Source: Poecilobothrus nobilitatus
Taxonomy: Eukaryota; Arthropoda; Insecta; Diptera; Dolichopodidae
Direction: 5' to 3'
Assembly (NCBI GenBank): GCA_947095535.1
Contig: OX352774.1
Location: 75,020,416 to 75,084,415, forward strand
Length of the DNA stretch: 64,000 nucleotides
Under the pieces are notes generated by a model. It was not told where the DNA came from and searched no databases. It worked only from the letters and a program-made list of their open reading frames with translations. Position numbers and translations under genes: made by a program. Positions 1-10,533 of this stretch are shown here, in pieces (positions within the stretch are counted from its first letter, which is position 1; each line of letters opens with the position of its first letter).

Positions 1-339
1 TGACTTATACGTTCAGTTCAGTCAGTACTTCATTAAAAATAAAAATAAAAATCGTGAGAAACAAAAACAATAATAATACATGAAAATTATTTTTTCCCCT
101 AACCTAAGCTATTAATAAATGAGAACAAAATAAAAATAAAAACTTATAAAAAGAACAAGAACAATAAAAATAAATTATAATTTTTTGTATGTTTGTTTCA
201 ATATTAGAATTTAGAATATGAATAATTATAAGTTGTGGAACATAAAATAATAAAAATAAAACAAAAATTAAAATTATTAAAAAGATCACTGAATGTTATG
301 TACAAGAACTAAATAAATGATTAACATTTCAAACTTGTT
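1..339. other. AT-rich intergenic, nothing seen
   Basis: AT-rich sequence with short A runs. No conserved coding frame, RNA gene or clear repeat was recognised. Confidence 0.5.
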
Positions 340-570
340 GTTGCGAAGAAGCGATTTATGACTGTTACACCTAGTCCTTGTGCTTCCCTGCTCAATTACG
401 GATTGATTCTTAAAACAACCTTATCGCGTCTATCCAGATTCTTCATAAATAGTGTTATATCTCCATGGCTAAGAATTCTCACTTCAGAGAAGCTCTAGCA
501 GTGTTCCTCGTTGTTCGGGCTTTGGCACAGAAGGTGGAGTACTGTTTCTGTCACTTTCCCACATCCCTTG
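340..570 (-). pseudogene. 3' fragment of a non-LTR retrotransposon reverse transcriptase ORF
   Basis: This stretch has a visibly higher GC content than its surroundings. Read on the minus strand it gives a peptide beginning CGKVTETVLHLLCQSP, interrupted by stops, and later LFMKNLDRRDKVVLRI. The pattern of a cysteine, then E-T-x-x-H-L-L-C, is typical of the C-terminal tail after the reverse transcriptase domain in Jockey/CR1-like LINEs, where a CCHC-like motif precedes a short leucine-rich end. There is no intact frame, so it is a decayed fragment. The + strand reading frame starting at 465 is a shadow of it. The family could be the same as the larger LINE at 48760-51950, but that copy seems to end before this segment. 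Confidence 0.5.
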
Positions 571-2413
571 CATATAAGTTTAAAAATCTAAGTACCTATA
601 ACAAATTTATTAACTTTAGGTACCTACCTACTAATATTTCTCAACTATGCCAGCTTTTTTTATATTATACGAGAATTCTATAGAAAATGATTAAAAAATA
701 TCGCTTTGAAAATTTATGCTACTTGAATCATACAGTACTTTAAGGTTCCAAATTAATGGATCAAAAAACTATGGTTAAAATCTAATTTATGTATCAGGTT
801 TCAGAGCTGAAAATGAGCCTACAAAAGGAGTCGAAATAAAATATAATAAATTCATTATTAATGGTTACAGTATATTATGTGACCTTGAACTTAAATTAAA
901 ATGCATATCTATTGACAGTTGATATAATTTAAATAAATGATTATAGTACCTATCTACTCTACTAATTATATTCAGAATATTGTAATTTCTAATTAACCTT
1001 TTTCTTATTTCATTCATTCTTTTTCATTAAATCAGCTAAGAAAATCTATCTTGAATAAATATTACTAGATATATTTTAAATATTTTATATTTCCTAAAAT
1101 TATTCGACAACCTTATAAATTTTAAATTCTTTGTAGACTGATATGATCTTTGATTGTTTTTTTGTATACATATGGTTCAGTTAACCTACAAAATATTTGT
1201 TTTCTTTTAATTATTATTTACAAATCATCAAATTTTCAAACAGTATTTTTTCGAACCTTTGTTCATAATCCTACAAAATGTATTACCTATAAAATATAAT
1301 AAATATTCTTATATTTATAGATGTTAAAAAAAAAAAAATTTAATTTAAATTAAATTCCCAATCATTAAATCAATATTTGTAAATTTTGTTAACTAATGCA
1401 ATATTTGCTCCATTTCTTTTTACTCTACCAAATGAAATTAGCACTAATTTTTTTAATTTTCGTATTATTCGTTCGTGTTATTGAACGTTATTGAATATAG
1501 AACATTGCTGATCTACGCTATTGTGCAGTTAGTTAGTATGTGTCGTTGTTAATATGTATAATAAAAAAAAAAAAAAAAAATTACCATTGACTTCAGTTTT
1601 TGAACTTAACTCAGCGCGTAATTAGGCGTCATTTCCACACAATAATAATAAAATAACAATATTTTTTTTTTTTTTTTTAAGTAAGATCAGCATCAGATAT
1701 TCACATCCACCTTTTAATAATACGAAGAAAAAAAAAAATGAATCATTATTTCGTCGTCGTTGTTGTTGTTGCTGTTGTTGAACTGAAAATTTTGTAAACA
1801 TTTTACAATATTCTTTAAACAAAAAAAAAAAAAACAAAAAATAAAATACCAAAAGAAAATAAGTGGTGAAAATAAAAAAATAATAATATAAAATGGTGAA
1901 AATAATAATAATAAAAAAAAAAAACAAAATTGTATTTAAAAAAGCAAACAAAAGTTGAATAAAATAGAGGACAACGACTTTTGCTGTGGTATCATTGAAG
2001 GCCGTTATATATATAATATATATATTTCTTTTTTGTTTTATTTTTTTTCTCTTTCTTTTTCACTAAAAATTCAAAAGTGGTGGATTCATTTTATGGTTTA
2101 ATTTTTGATTTTTGCTTTACATATATATTATATTATTTTGTAGGTTGTTGTCCTGTCCTGTGTCCCTCTTTGTATTAGATTCTGTTCTGTTTCAAATCGT
2201 AGTCGTCTTATTTTTTTTTTTTTTAAATAATTCTACTCCATGTTTTTTTTTTTTTTTTTTTTTTAATGGATGATCGTGTATTTGTTCTTCTTTTTATAAT
2301 TTCTTAAAAATAAAAATTTCATTTTTAAGATTAGAATAGTTAGTTATGGTTTAAACATTTAACTATGCGAATGTGCTAAAAAAAGCAATAAAAATATTCA
2401 TATAAAATGTCAT

Positions 2414-2444
<31 letters not shown>

Positions 2445-3064
2445 CCGCCGCGCGTATGTTACACAATAAAAATGAACAAATATGTCAAAAATAAAAAAGG
2501 AATTATATTTTATTATTTTATTACGTACTTGAATTGAAATTGTGGATAAGAAATTGTGTAGTCTAGTTTTTAAAGTATTTAATTTATAATTTAAAAATTT
2601 TTACAAATCAAAATGCAAAAAAAATAATATATAATACACGGAGTGAGGTTGAGGTATGGAGTGGTAATGGTTAATTTTAAATTAAAATATTTTAACAAAA
2701 AGGTAAGAAAATTATTTTAAAAAATAGTTACGTGTGTCAGTGTGTATTGTATTCTATATTTTGAGAATACTTAAAATTGTTCATTATTTATCACGTGATT
2801 TTATCAAACATTAAAATTTTGTTTTAGGTTCTTAAATTAAATTTTTAATTATTTCAAAAAGTTTTTTTATGATTTTATCAATTGTGTACCCCATACAAAA
2901 GTTTTGTTTATACACATTATTCCCTACAAGACGCTCATTAATAAATCATCCTGTACTGAGACTAGGTGTACCAAAGTTTATTTAAAACAATAAAATAACA
3001 AAAAATAATAGGTATAATGATTAAAACGCAATAATTATGAACGGTATCTATATTTAAAAAATGG
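571..3064. other. AT-rich intergenic with homopolymer runs
   Basis: No gene recognised. It contains many A and T runs of 10-20 bases (for example near 1560, 1663, 2245 and 2420). An apparent minus-strand reading frame at 1622-1951 is only poly-Phe/poly-Gln/poly-Lys from these runs. It may hold distant 5' noncoding exons of NAT1, but no exon can be assigned. Confidence 0.45.
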
Positions 3065-3561
3065 ATTCAGTCGGAGAGCGTTTCATTTCTAACTCTGTTT
3101 CGTTTAGTTTAGTTAACACTATGACAGATAAAAGTCGTTTCGAAATGCCGGAGTAAAGTAAATTAAACTCTCTGACGTCATAAATATCGTTTCGAAACAC
3201 CAGAATCGAATTAATAGAGTTAATTTTTTTAATTCTACACGCGTTAAGTATTAAGAAGTGTTACAAATGTCAAAGTCTTATGAAGTGTAAGTGAAATAAT
3301 TGTAACCGAAATCATTCAATTGAACTTATATAATACCTACTTCTTAAAATTAATTTTTTTTTTTGGAAAACTCCATTATTTGTTAAAAATAAATAAATGT
3401 TCCAATCTAATTTTGACAGTTGAAATTCTTATTTTAAGTCTAGCCGTTTCGAAATGGCAGAGTAAAGTTAACTCTGCATGTGAGTGTGTGGTAGTTAATC
3501 CTATAAAAGCATAAACTCTACTATGAGTAAGAAACGAAACACACTCCAGGACTGACTGAAT
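3065..3561. mobile_element. MITE-like element with imperfect terminal inverted repeats
   Basis: The left end reads ATTCAGTCGGAGAGCGTTTC. The reverse complement of the right end reads ATTCAGTC, then a six-base insertion, then GGAGTGTGTTTCGTTTC. The two ends therefore form inverted repeats of about 30-37 bp with a small indel. Inside, GTTTCGAAATG-C-GAGTAAAGT occurs twice (near 3138 and 3447), and a GCAGAGT/ACTCTGC hairpin with a 7-nt loop sits at about 3460-3480. There is no transposase frame, so it is non-autonomous. The target-site duplication is unclear. Confidence 0.6.
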
Positions 3562-5216
3562 AGATGCTTCAATTTAAAAAAAACAATATCTTCGTTTTTT
3601 TTTTTCAATTTAAATGTAAACATATGTAAACTTATGTTATTAGTTTTATTACATAAATGGGGAAACTCACTTTTTTTCATATTAATGCAATGATCATATT
3701 ATCGATGGATCATATCATTTGCAATAAATATTAATATGACATAAACAGTTAATTATAGATAATTTGCACTTTAAAAAGTGAGATATGTAACACAAATGTG
3801 CTAATTGTTTGAAAATACATTTATTTTAAACTATTAAATAAAGATTTTTTTTAGTAATTTTTCCTGTGAAAGAAACCTAACTAAAATCTGTACATTCAGT
3901 TTCATATATTCAAATTTGAATATGATTTTACACGAGTTTATGCGGTAGATTTTTTCGGAACGATACTATTACGCAGATCGGGAAAAATTAATATATTTTT
4001 CATATACTTTGTAGTTATCGTAATTTTTAATCTTAAACATAAAGATTTATTTAGATTTATATGGTTTTATTAAATCTTAACAGAATATATTCTAAATTGA
4101 CGTAACAGAAATTTATTTATACAAACAATTAGAAAGGTGTAATTTTCAATTAATTTTAAGTGTTCCAGTAACTATAAAGTTTTTAAAAGAGGGGAGGGGA
4201 GGATATAGCTTCGATATTTGTAATTGTAATCGATTTCCGATTATTTATTAAATTTATATATATGGCTACATATATTTACTTCAAATTTCAAGGTGTAACA
4301 ATTTGTGGCTTATATACTAGTGACTGACTATTGTAATTTATGTTTATTATGTACACATAATCTGTATAACATTAATAAATTCTTAATATAAAATCTCTGT
4401 TTTTAATCTTTTTTTTTTTTTTGGTTTCTATTATTTAAAATCATTTTGGAATTAAAACTGGTTGAAGAATTATCGTGAGGTAGGAGATATAGAAATTAAT
4501 AGAAATAACTAGTTCTAAAATTTGTTGTAGTTAATGTTTATATTGAATTTTTCTTATCATGTTCACAAGTAAAGAAAAACATGTATGTAAAAGAAAATAT
4601 TTCAATTTTTTTTTTTGTTTTATTTTTCTTTTCTAACAAATTGATTAAAAAAAAAATAAATAAATTTGTTTTTCTGTAATATCTATCTAATTTTATTTCC
4701 ATGCTATTTTCACCTTAAAGCAAACAAAAGAAAACTATTTTAAATTGCATTTCAGAAAAATAAAGGCAAAAAAAAAATATATATATATATTGGAGCATAA
4801 AAATGTAAACATAAGTAACATGTTGTATAAAATGTTAAAAAAAAATAATAATTGGACTTAAATGTTATCTACGTTTTTACATTCTATGAATATAAAAAAT
4901 GAGGTAACATCCTCAATATTTATTTATTTGATTCGTAAATGAAAAAAGTAAGATCTCTGCTATATACTTGATTGTGTAGTTTAAAATTTTTCAAAAATAA
5001 ATAAATCTCTTCTATACTTTTTTTTATTGCTACCCTATTGCTGGCGTAATACCATTTCTAACTCTAATCATATAATGTTATTTTATAATGAATTGCAAAT
5101 TAGGTGATTTCTCTTTGTCTACCGAATCCAATGTATACGATAGAGCCCTGTATTGGCATTTACCTTTCATCAACTGGTTTAAGTCACTCCTTAAGCCTTT
5201 ATTTAAAAAATTTAAA
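3562..5216. other. AT-rich intergenic, nothing seen
   Basis: AT-rich with homopolymers and a short (AT)n run near 4775. No gene or named element recognised. Confidence 0.45.
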
Positions 5217-5351
5217 ACTTTGAAAATCGAAAATCTCAGGCTTGCAAATGTGAAATTAAAATTGTGATTCTGTATAATGCTGCACAGTTAGCCACCAGTA
5301 TCAAAATTTTAATTTCGCATTCGCAACTCTACGATTTTTGATTTTCAAAGT
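5217..5351. repeat. Inverted-repeat hairpin with ~50-bp arms
   Basis: The left arm 5217-5266 (starts ACTTTGAAAATCGAAAATC) and the right arm 5302-5351 (reverse complement starts ACTTTGAAAATCAAAAATC) match over about 50 bp with a few mismatches, around a loop of about 35 bases. This is the shape of a small foldback MITE. Outer ends and a target-site duplication were not resolved. Confidence 0.6.
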
Positions 5352-6074
5352 ACCAAATTTTCGAATGAGATTTTCGTTTAGCGAAAGTAGCGCTACGCTC
5401 TAAGGTACCAGAATTTATCAAGTGCATTCATGCAATTCAAGAATATTGTTCTTTTAATTATGAAATAACTTAAAAGAAAAAAAAAGTCGTGATGTCTTAT
5501 TTTTAACACTCATAGTATACAAATACCAGTACTGGTTAGAAATTATATTTTATAAAGTAGAGAAATTTTCCAATAATATGATTTGTTTTGCAATTATTTT
5601 ACAAATAATCAAAATATAATGCTCGAAATTAATTGATTTTGGTTTTTTTCAATTTAAATTTTTTTAAAATAATATGTATTATGAAATTCCACATATAATC
5701 GTGAAATTTCTAATAATTATACGATTAATATGGGAAAGCCATCGATCGAGTTTTTTTTTTAGTTTAAATATAATTATTTATTAACTTTCACACAATTTAT
5801 TTTGATATAATGATAAAATATTAGCCTGATAAGTATATATTATAGATATATTATATACTATAAAGTATAGATAGTATATATAGTACAGGTTCTTATGATT
5901 TTCTCAGTGAATTTTTGGCACACCAAGTTTAATTATGTTAACTAAACGATTCGTGATATCATTTTAAGAAAATTGGTGTCCGCATTGAAAATGGAAGAGC
6001 AGCATATTCGTTAAATTAAATAATTCACTGTGCATTCAAAATTTTTCCCTGGTTCTAAGAATGATAATACTATA

Positions 6075-6540
6075 GGGTTGATTATGTGTTGCAACACACT
6101 TCTGTATAGAGTCGAAATCTGGACAATCTCTGGAGCAGCTCTGAAAAGTTGAAAGCATTTGAAATGTGTTGTTCTAGAAGAATGTGTAAAATAAATTGAT
6201 CCCATCATTTAAGAAACAAAGCAGTAGCTTCGAGCTTGAATTTAAAAAAAAAACCAGAAATAAAAGCCATAATAAATACTGGGAAACTAAAATACTTTGA
6301 ACACATTTTGAGGTATCCAAAAAAGTATTTGTCTTCTGATAGTTAATATTAATGGGAAAATTTAGAGAAGGCAAGGTTCGGATAGAAGAAGAATCTCTTG
6401 TCTTAAAAACTTACGTTAGTGATTCAACAAGAACGCCAAATATCTGTTTAGATCAGCAGTAGACAACGTTAAAATTGACGTCATGTTAGCCGACGTTCGA
6501 AGAGCATAAGGTCCAAAAAGAAGAATTAATAATCGAATTT
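6075..6540 (+). pseudogene. Decayed C-terminus of an RTE-like LINE ORF
   Basis: Across several frames the + strand encodes a string of motifs in the order seen at the C-terminus of RTE-type reverse transcriptase ORFs: RVEIWTIS, ALKS-KHLKC, K-LKYFEHILR, INGKI-EGK, RRRISCLKNL, then D-V-LADVRRA. Frameshifts and stops break the frame, so this is a 5'-truncated inactive remnant. The peptides are directly visible. The RTE assignment rests on family resemblance. Confidence 0.65.
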
Positions 6541-9392
6541 TTTTAATAAATATTAGTATAATTTATTTTTGGAATTTATTTAACATTAAATTGATATTTG
6601 ACGTGCATATACGTATTTATTCTATAATTTCTATTACCTAATTATTTTCAATTTTGATTCTATAATTTTATGTACAAAATTCTATTATTAAAATGTCATA
6701 ATTTATTAATTTTTTTAACCTTTTTTTTTTTTTTAAATATATTCTCCTATGTTGTTCATTTTTTTTATAATTTTTTTTTTTTTTGGTAAAAAAAAAGTTA
6801 CTTTAAATATTAAATACCCACCAATACCCATCATCGTCGTTTGTAAGGTATTTTGTAAGGTATAAGGTTAAAATAATTGATTATTATTTACGTCATTTTG
6901 TAAATAAATTTATTTACGTCATTTAATGAAATTTTTATTAAAATAAATTTAAGCGTTCAAAAAGTTCCAAATAAATTTTTAATATAATGATTCTCACAAG
7001 TTCACAACACATGTAAAATATAAAATATTATAATGGTTGGCATTTATTTTACTCTTTATCAACTTTGTCTTCTGGAATATTTATGATTTAATCTTTTGTA
7101 AATGGTATTGAATAAATATAACACACGTGACTTATATTATGTACTTCAATTTTTACGCATCAACAGATAAAAATTAAAATTCCTTTTTTATATTTAATTT
7201 TTTATATTTACTATTCGGTAAACACTTTGCTCTTGTATCAATAAATCTATTAAAAGAATCTAAAATAAAAAAAAAAAACCAATTTAAAAAAAAATTTGAA
7301 TAAAAAATTTAAAAAAAAAAAAGATAAATCTTATTAATAGGAATTTTACAAAAATAAAATAAATTAAATTAAAACAAATATGAAAAATATTTTTCGTAAG
7401 GACATTTAAGGAAATAATAAATAACTTATCTAAATATACACATCTATAAAAAAAAAAAAATAAAGAGAAAATCCATATTTCCAAGGTTTCTAGGTTTTTT
7501 TTTTTTTTTTTTTTTTTTAAGGATTGTAAAATTATCTTTCATAAAGTGTCAAAAAATTTTTTTGTTTCCTTTTTATCCTTCCTACACTAATACATTAAAT
7601 TGAAGATGTTCTTCTATGTGTATATATTTTGTATAAAATATATTATTTATCTGTAGAAGTAGAGCAAGGATGATTTAGAAGAGCAAAATATACAAAAGAT
7701 AAAATAAGTTGTAAGAAAGAGAAAAATGAAAATTTATATATGTATTTATATTTTTTAAAACTTGGAATGTTTTAATTAAAATATATGTATTTACAAAAGA
7801 AAATAAATAATAATCTTTCAAATAGTTAAATAGTTTTATCTTTGCATTTATTGAATGTTACATACATGTACAATGTGCTATGCCATTACTTTAAAAGCCA
7901 AAACTGCATTCTAATTTCAAAAGTCGTTATTATTATTGATTTAAATTTTCCATATAATTCATGATAGTGAACAAAAAGGATATTTCATTTCATATATGTA
8001 TATGTATATACACATATTTTTAAAATGTACTAATGTAATATTATATATAATATAATACAGCGAACAATTTATAATAAAGGATGGGACACTGAAATATTTG
8101 TTTGTGTTATTAAAATACATAAAAAAAAAAAAAAAAAATAACGTAAAGCTCAAAAAATGGATCGCGTCAAAAAAAAAATTTCATATTTTTTACGTGTGTA
8201 TTATATCTTATTAAATTTTCATTATGAAATATTTGTCCAAAAATGTCGGAATTTTAATTCAAATGGAATCTTTGGAATAACTTATAAGTTATAACTTAAC
8301 ATAAACTAATTTTGATTTAATTTTATTTAAAAACGAAGGTATATAAATAACCTTCGTAGGTATAGGTAATATACCTTCAGACGTAGGTATATAAATTTAT
8401 TTAACTTATTAAATTTTAATATTTGTCTGTCATAAAAGTTGTTTTGATTTCCAATAATTTTTCCAATTGTTTTTTTTTGTCCAATATACTCCGAATTAAG
8501 TGCTATCTTTCAAAGCTTTTTTAAGAAACTTTTTTTTTTGGTTGAAAATCACTTTAGTAGTTAAAAGACATTTTTTAAAATGAATATTTATATTTAAATG
8601 AAAAAATAGTTTTCGAGTTATTTCAAGATTTGTATTGGGCCTACCACTTTTTTTTCCATAAGACTACATGAAGTATATTCATAAAAAATGTGTCTTCCTA
8701 TACAACTTTTTTTTCGTTTAGTGCCCAGGCCCTTGTGTTCGCTGTGGCTATAACAATAACATCAAAAAATAGTACATACATAATACATGAATGTATGTAA
8801 AATGTTTTTTTTTTTTTTTTTTTTTTTTAGTTTCAAACTAAAAGGCCCTTACCAATAACATTTTCTTAAAATATTGTCATTAGTAAGCAATTTTCGTTAG
8901 CAAAACATTAAGTCGTTAATAACGACTTAGTGAAAGCTCATTAGTAAGGATCAGAATGTTCAAAAGTTTGAAATTTTCCATTCACTTTAAAAATTATACT
9001 TTTGCAATTTTGCGTGGGAAAATTTATAAATAATGAACATACAAACATAAGCGGTTTCCAAACATACCATTCCAATAAATTAATTAAAAATTAAATAAAC
9101 TAAATATTTAAAATTAAATTATTTAAAACTAATTGATTTAAAATTATCAAAGCCATCTAGTTAATCAGTTCAATAAATTAATCATTGAATCCATCACCAT
9201 CTTTACTACAGTTTCACTTATTTAATTTATTTAGAATGTACATAACTAAGAGGAACAGTTTAAGTTGTTCTCGAAATGAGAATGTAGTCCATACTAATTT
9301 TTTATACACTATTTATGCAATAAAATCTTTTAATTTATTTAAATTAACAAATTTATTAATGTTTTTCTATTTTTTTTTTTTTTTTTTTGCAG
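6541..9392. other. AT-rich intergenic or 5' noncoding region upstream of NAT1
   Basis: No coding sequence recognised. It is rich in homopolymers, for example near 6720, 7498 and 8803. A small foldback lies at 8847-8950. A strong splice acceptor (T tract then TTTTTGCAG) at 9374-9392 suggests that part of this region is intron in a spliced NAT1 leader. No matching donor or first exon could be chosen. Confidence 0.45.
8847..8950. repeat. Small foldback with internal perfect hairpin
   Basis: The ends read CCTTACCAAT and, reverse complemented, CCTTACTAAT. Near 8909 there is a perfect hairpin, TAAGTCGTT-aat-AACGACTTA. This may be a very short MITE remnant. Confidence 0.4.
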
Positions 9393-10533
9393 GATCAACA
9401 ATTTTACAAGGCCGATTATTGTAACATCTATACATTCTAGTAACAAGAACTAAACTCATCGCAAAAAATAAAAACATAATTCAAGAAACAACAAAGAATT
9501 TTATAAATAATAAAACAAATTTTTATAAATTTTACGAATTTTTGTGTGCTCAGCTGAATTTTTTTTTTTTTTTAATTAATTAAATAATTATTCATTAGTA
9601 ATTTTTTTTTTAAGTACCTAATATATTCTTTTTTCATCATATTATTAATTATATATTTTTTTTTTTGTAACAAATAACTAGTAAAGAAACGGATATAAAA
9701 TTTGTTAGTTAAATTTCAATCATAGAATAATTTTGTTTTGCAATCGTTTTTTCTCAGTAAATTTCAAATTAAAAAAAAAAAAAAAACCAATCTACGGAAG
9801 TTAAACATACATACTTAAATAATAACATTACCAATAATTAAAAAAAAAAAAAAAAAATACGCTCAACCTGTCATTTAAAAAAAAAAGAACGAGCTCCGCT
9901 GTTCAAAACTACACCAACATTGTAGCCAAACATTAATAACAAATAAGAACAGTTTTTTTTTTGTTTAATAATTGTTATTAAGAGAAGAAAAAAAAAAATA
10001 AAAACATTTTTTAATTAATTTTCAATTTAAATTTTAAAAATTTTAAGAAAATAAAAAAAATTGTTCGTTCGTTAAATATTTCATTTACAAAAAAACCAAC
10101 GAACTTTTTTCACATTAAAGAAATTTAAAAAAAAAAAAATTGTGTTTAAGAACAGTTATTTAATTAAAAAATACATTAAAAACAAAAACTAAGAAAAAAA
10201 AAAGAAAATTATCGCGCGCATAAAGAACAATTAGTTAAATTTTAATTAATATTTAAAATATAACAGTTTTATAACAGTTATATGAAAACATTCCAATATT
10301 TTTTTTTTATAATTTAGAAAAAAAAAAAAACTGAAACAAAATATATTTAAAAAGTGACAAAAAAAAAAAAAAAAAATTAACTTTTTTTTGTTTTTGTGAA
10401 AACTTGAAAAAAAAGGGATTTAAAACCCAAAAAAAAAAAGTCGTATACATATACAAAACAATTTCTTTCAATTATTTTTAAATTGTTAATTAAAAAGACT
10501 GCAATAACGGCTAATCAAGAAGAAAAAATAACT
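9393..10533 (+). promoter_or_regulatory. Probable NAT1 5' leader, nearly free of AUG
   Basis: The leader is inferred to begin after the acceptor TTTTTGCAG ending at 9392 and to run without another evident acceptor into the NAT1 coding frame. It contains only one ATG, at 10282-10284, which opens a 12-codon upstream ORF ending TAG at 10317. The rest is A/T homopolymer. The in-frame stop TGA at 10405-10407 closes the frame upstream, and no in-frame ATG exists between that stop and the end of exon 1. The leader would therefore be long, unusually AUG-poor, and end at a near-cognate start codon. RNA evidence is not available here. Confidence 0.5.

Noticed and set aside
465..683. Forward frame MAKNSHFREALAVFLVV as a secreted peptide
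   Set aside because: The opposite strand carries LINE tail motifs (ETVLHLLC), which explain the higher GC and the open frame.
1622..1951. Poly-Phe/poly-Gln reading frame
   Set aside because: Made of homopolymers and a short CAA/CAG-like run; no domain or conserved residue pattern.
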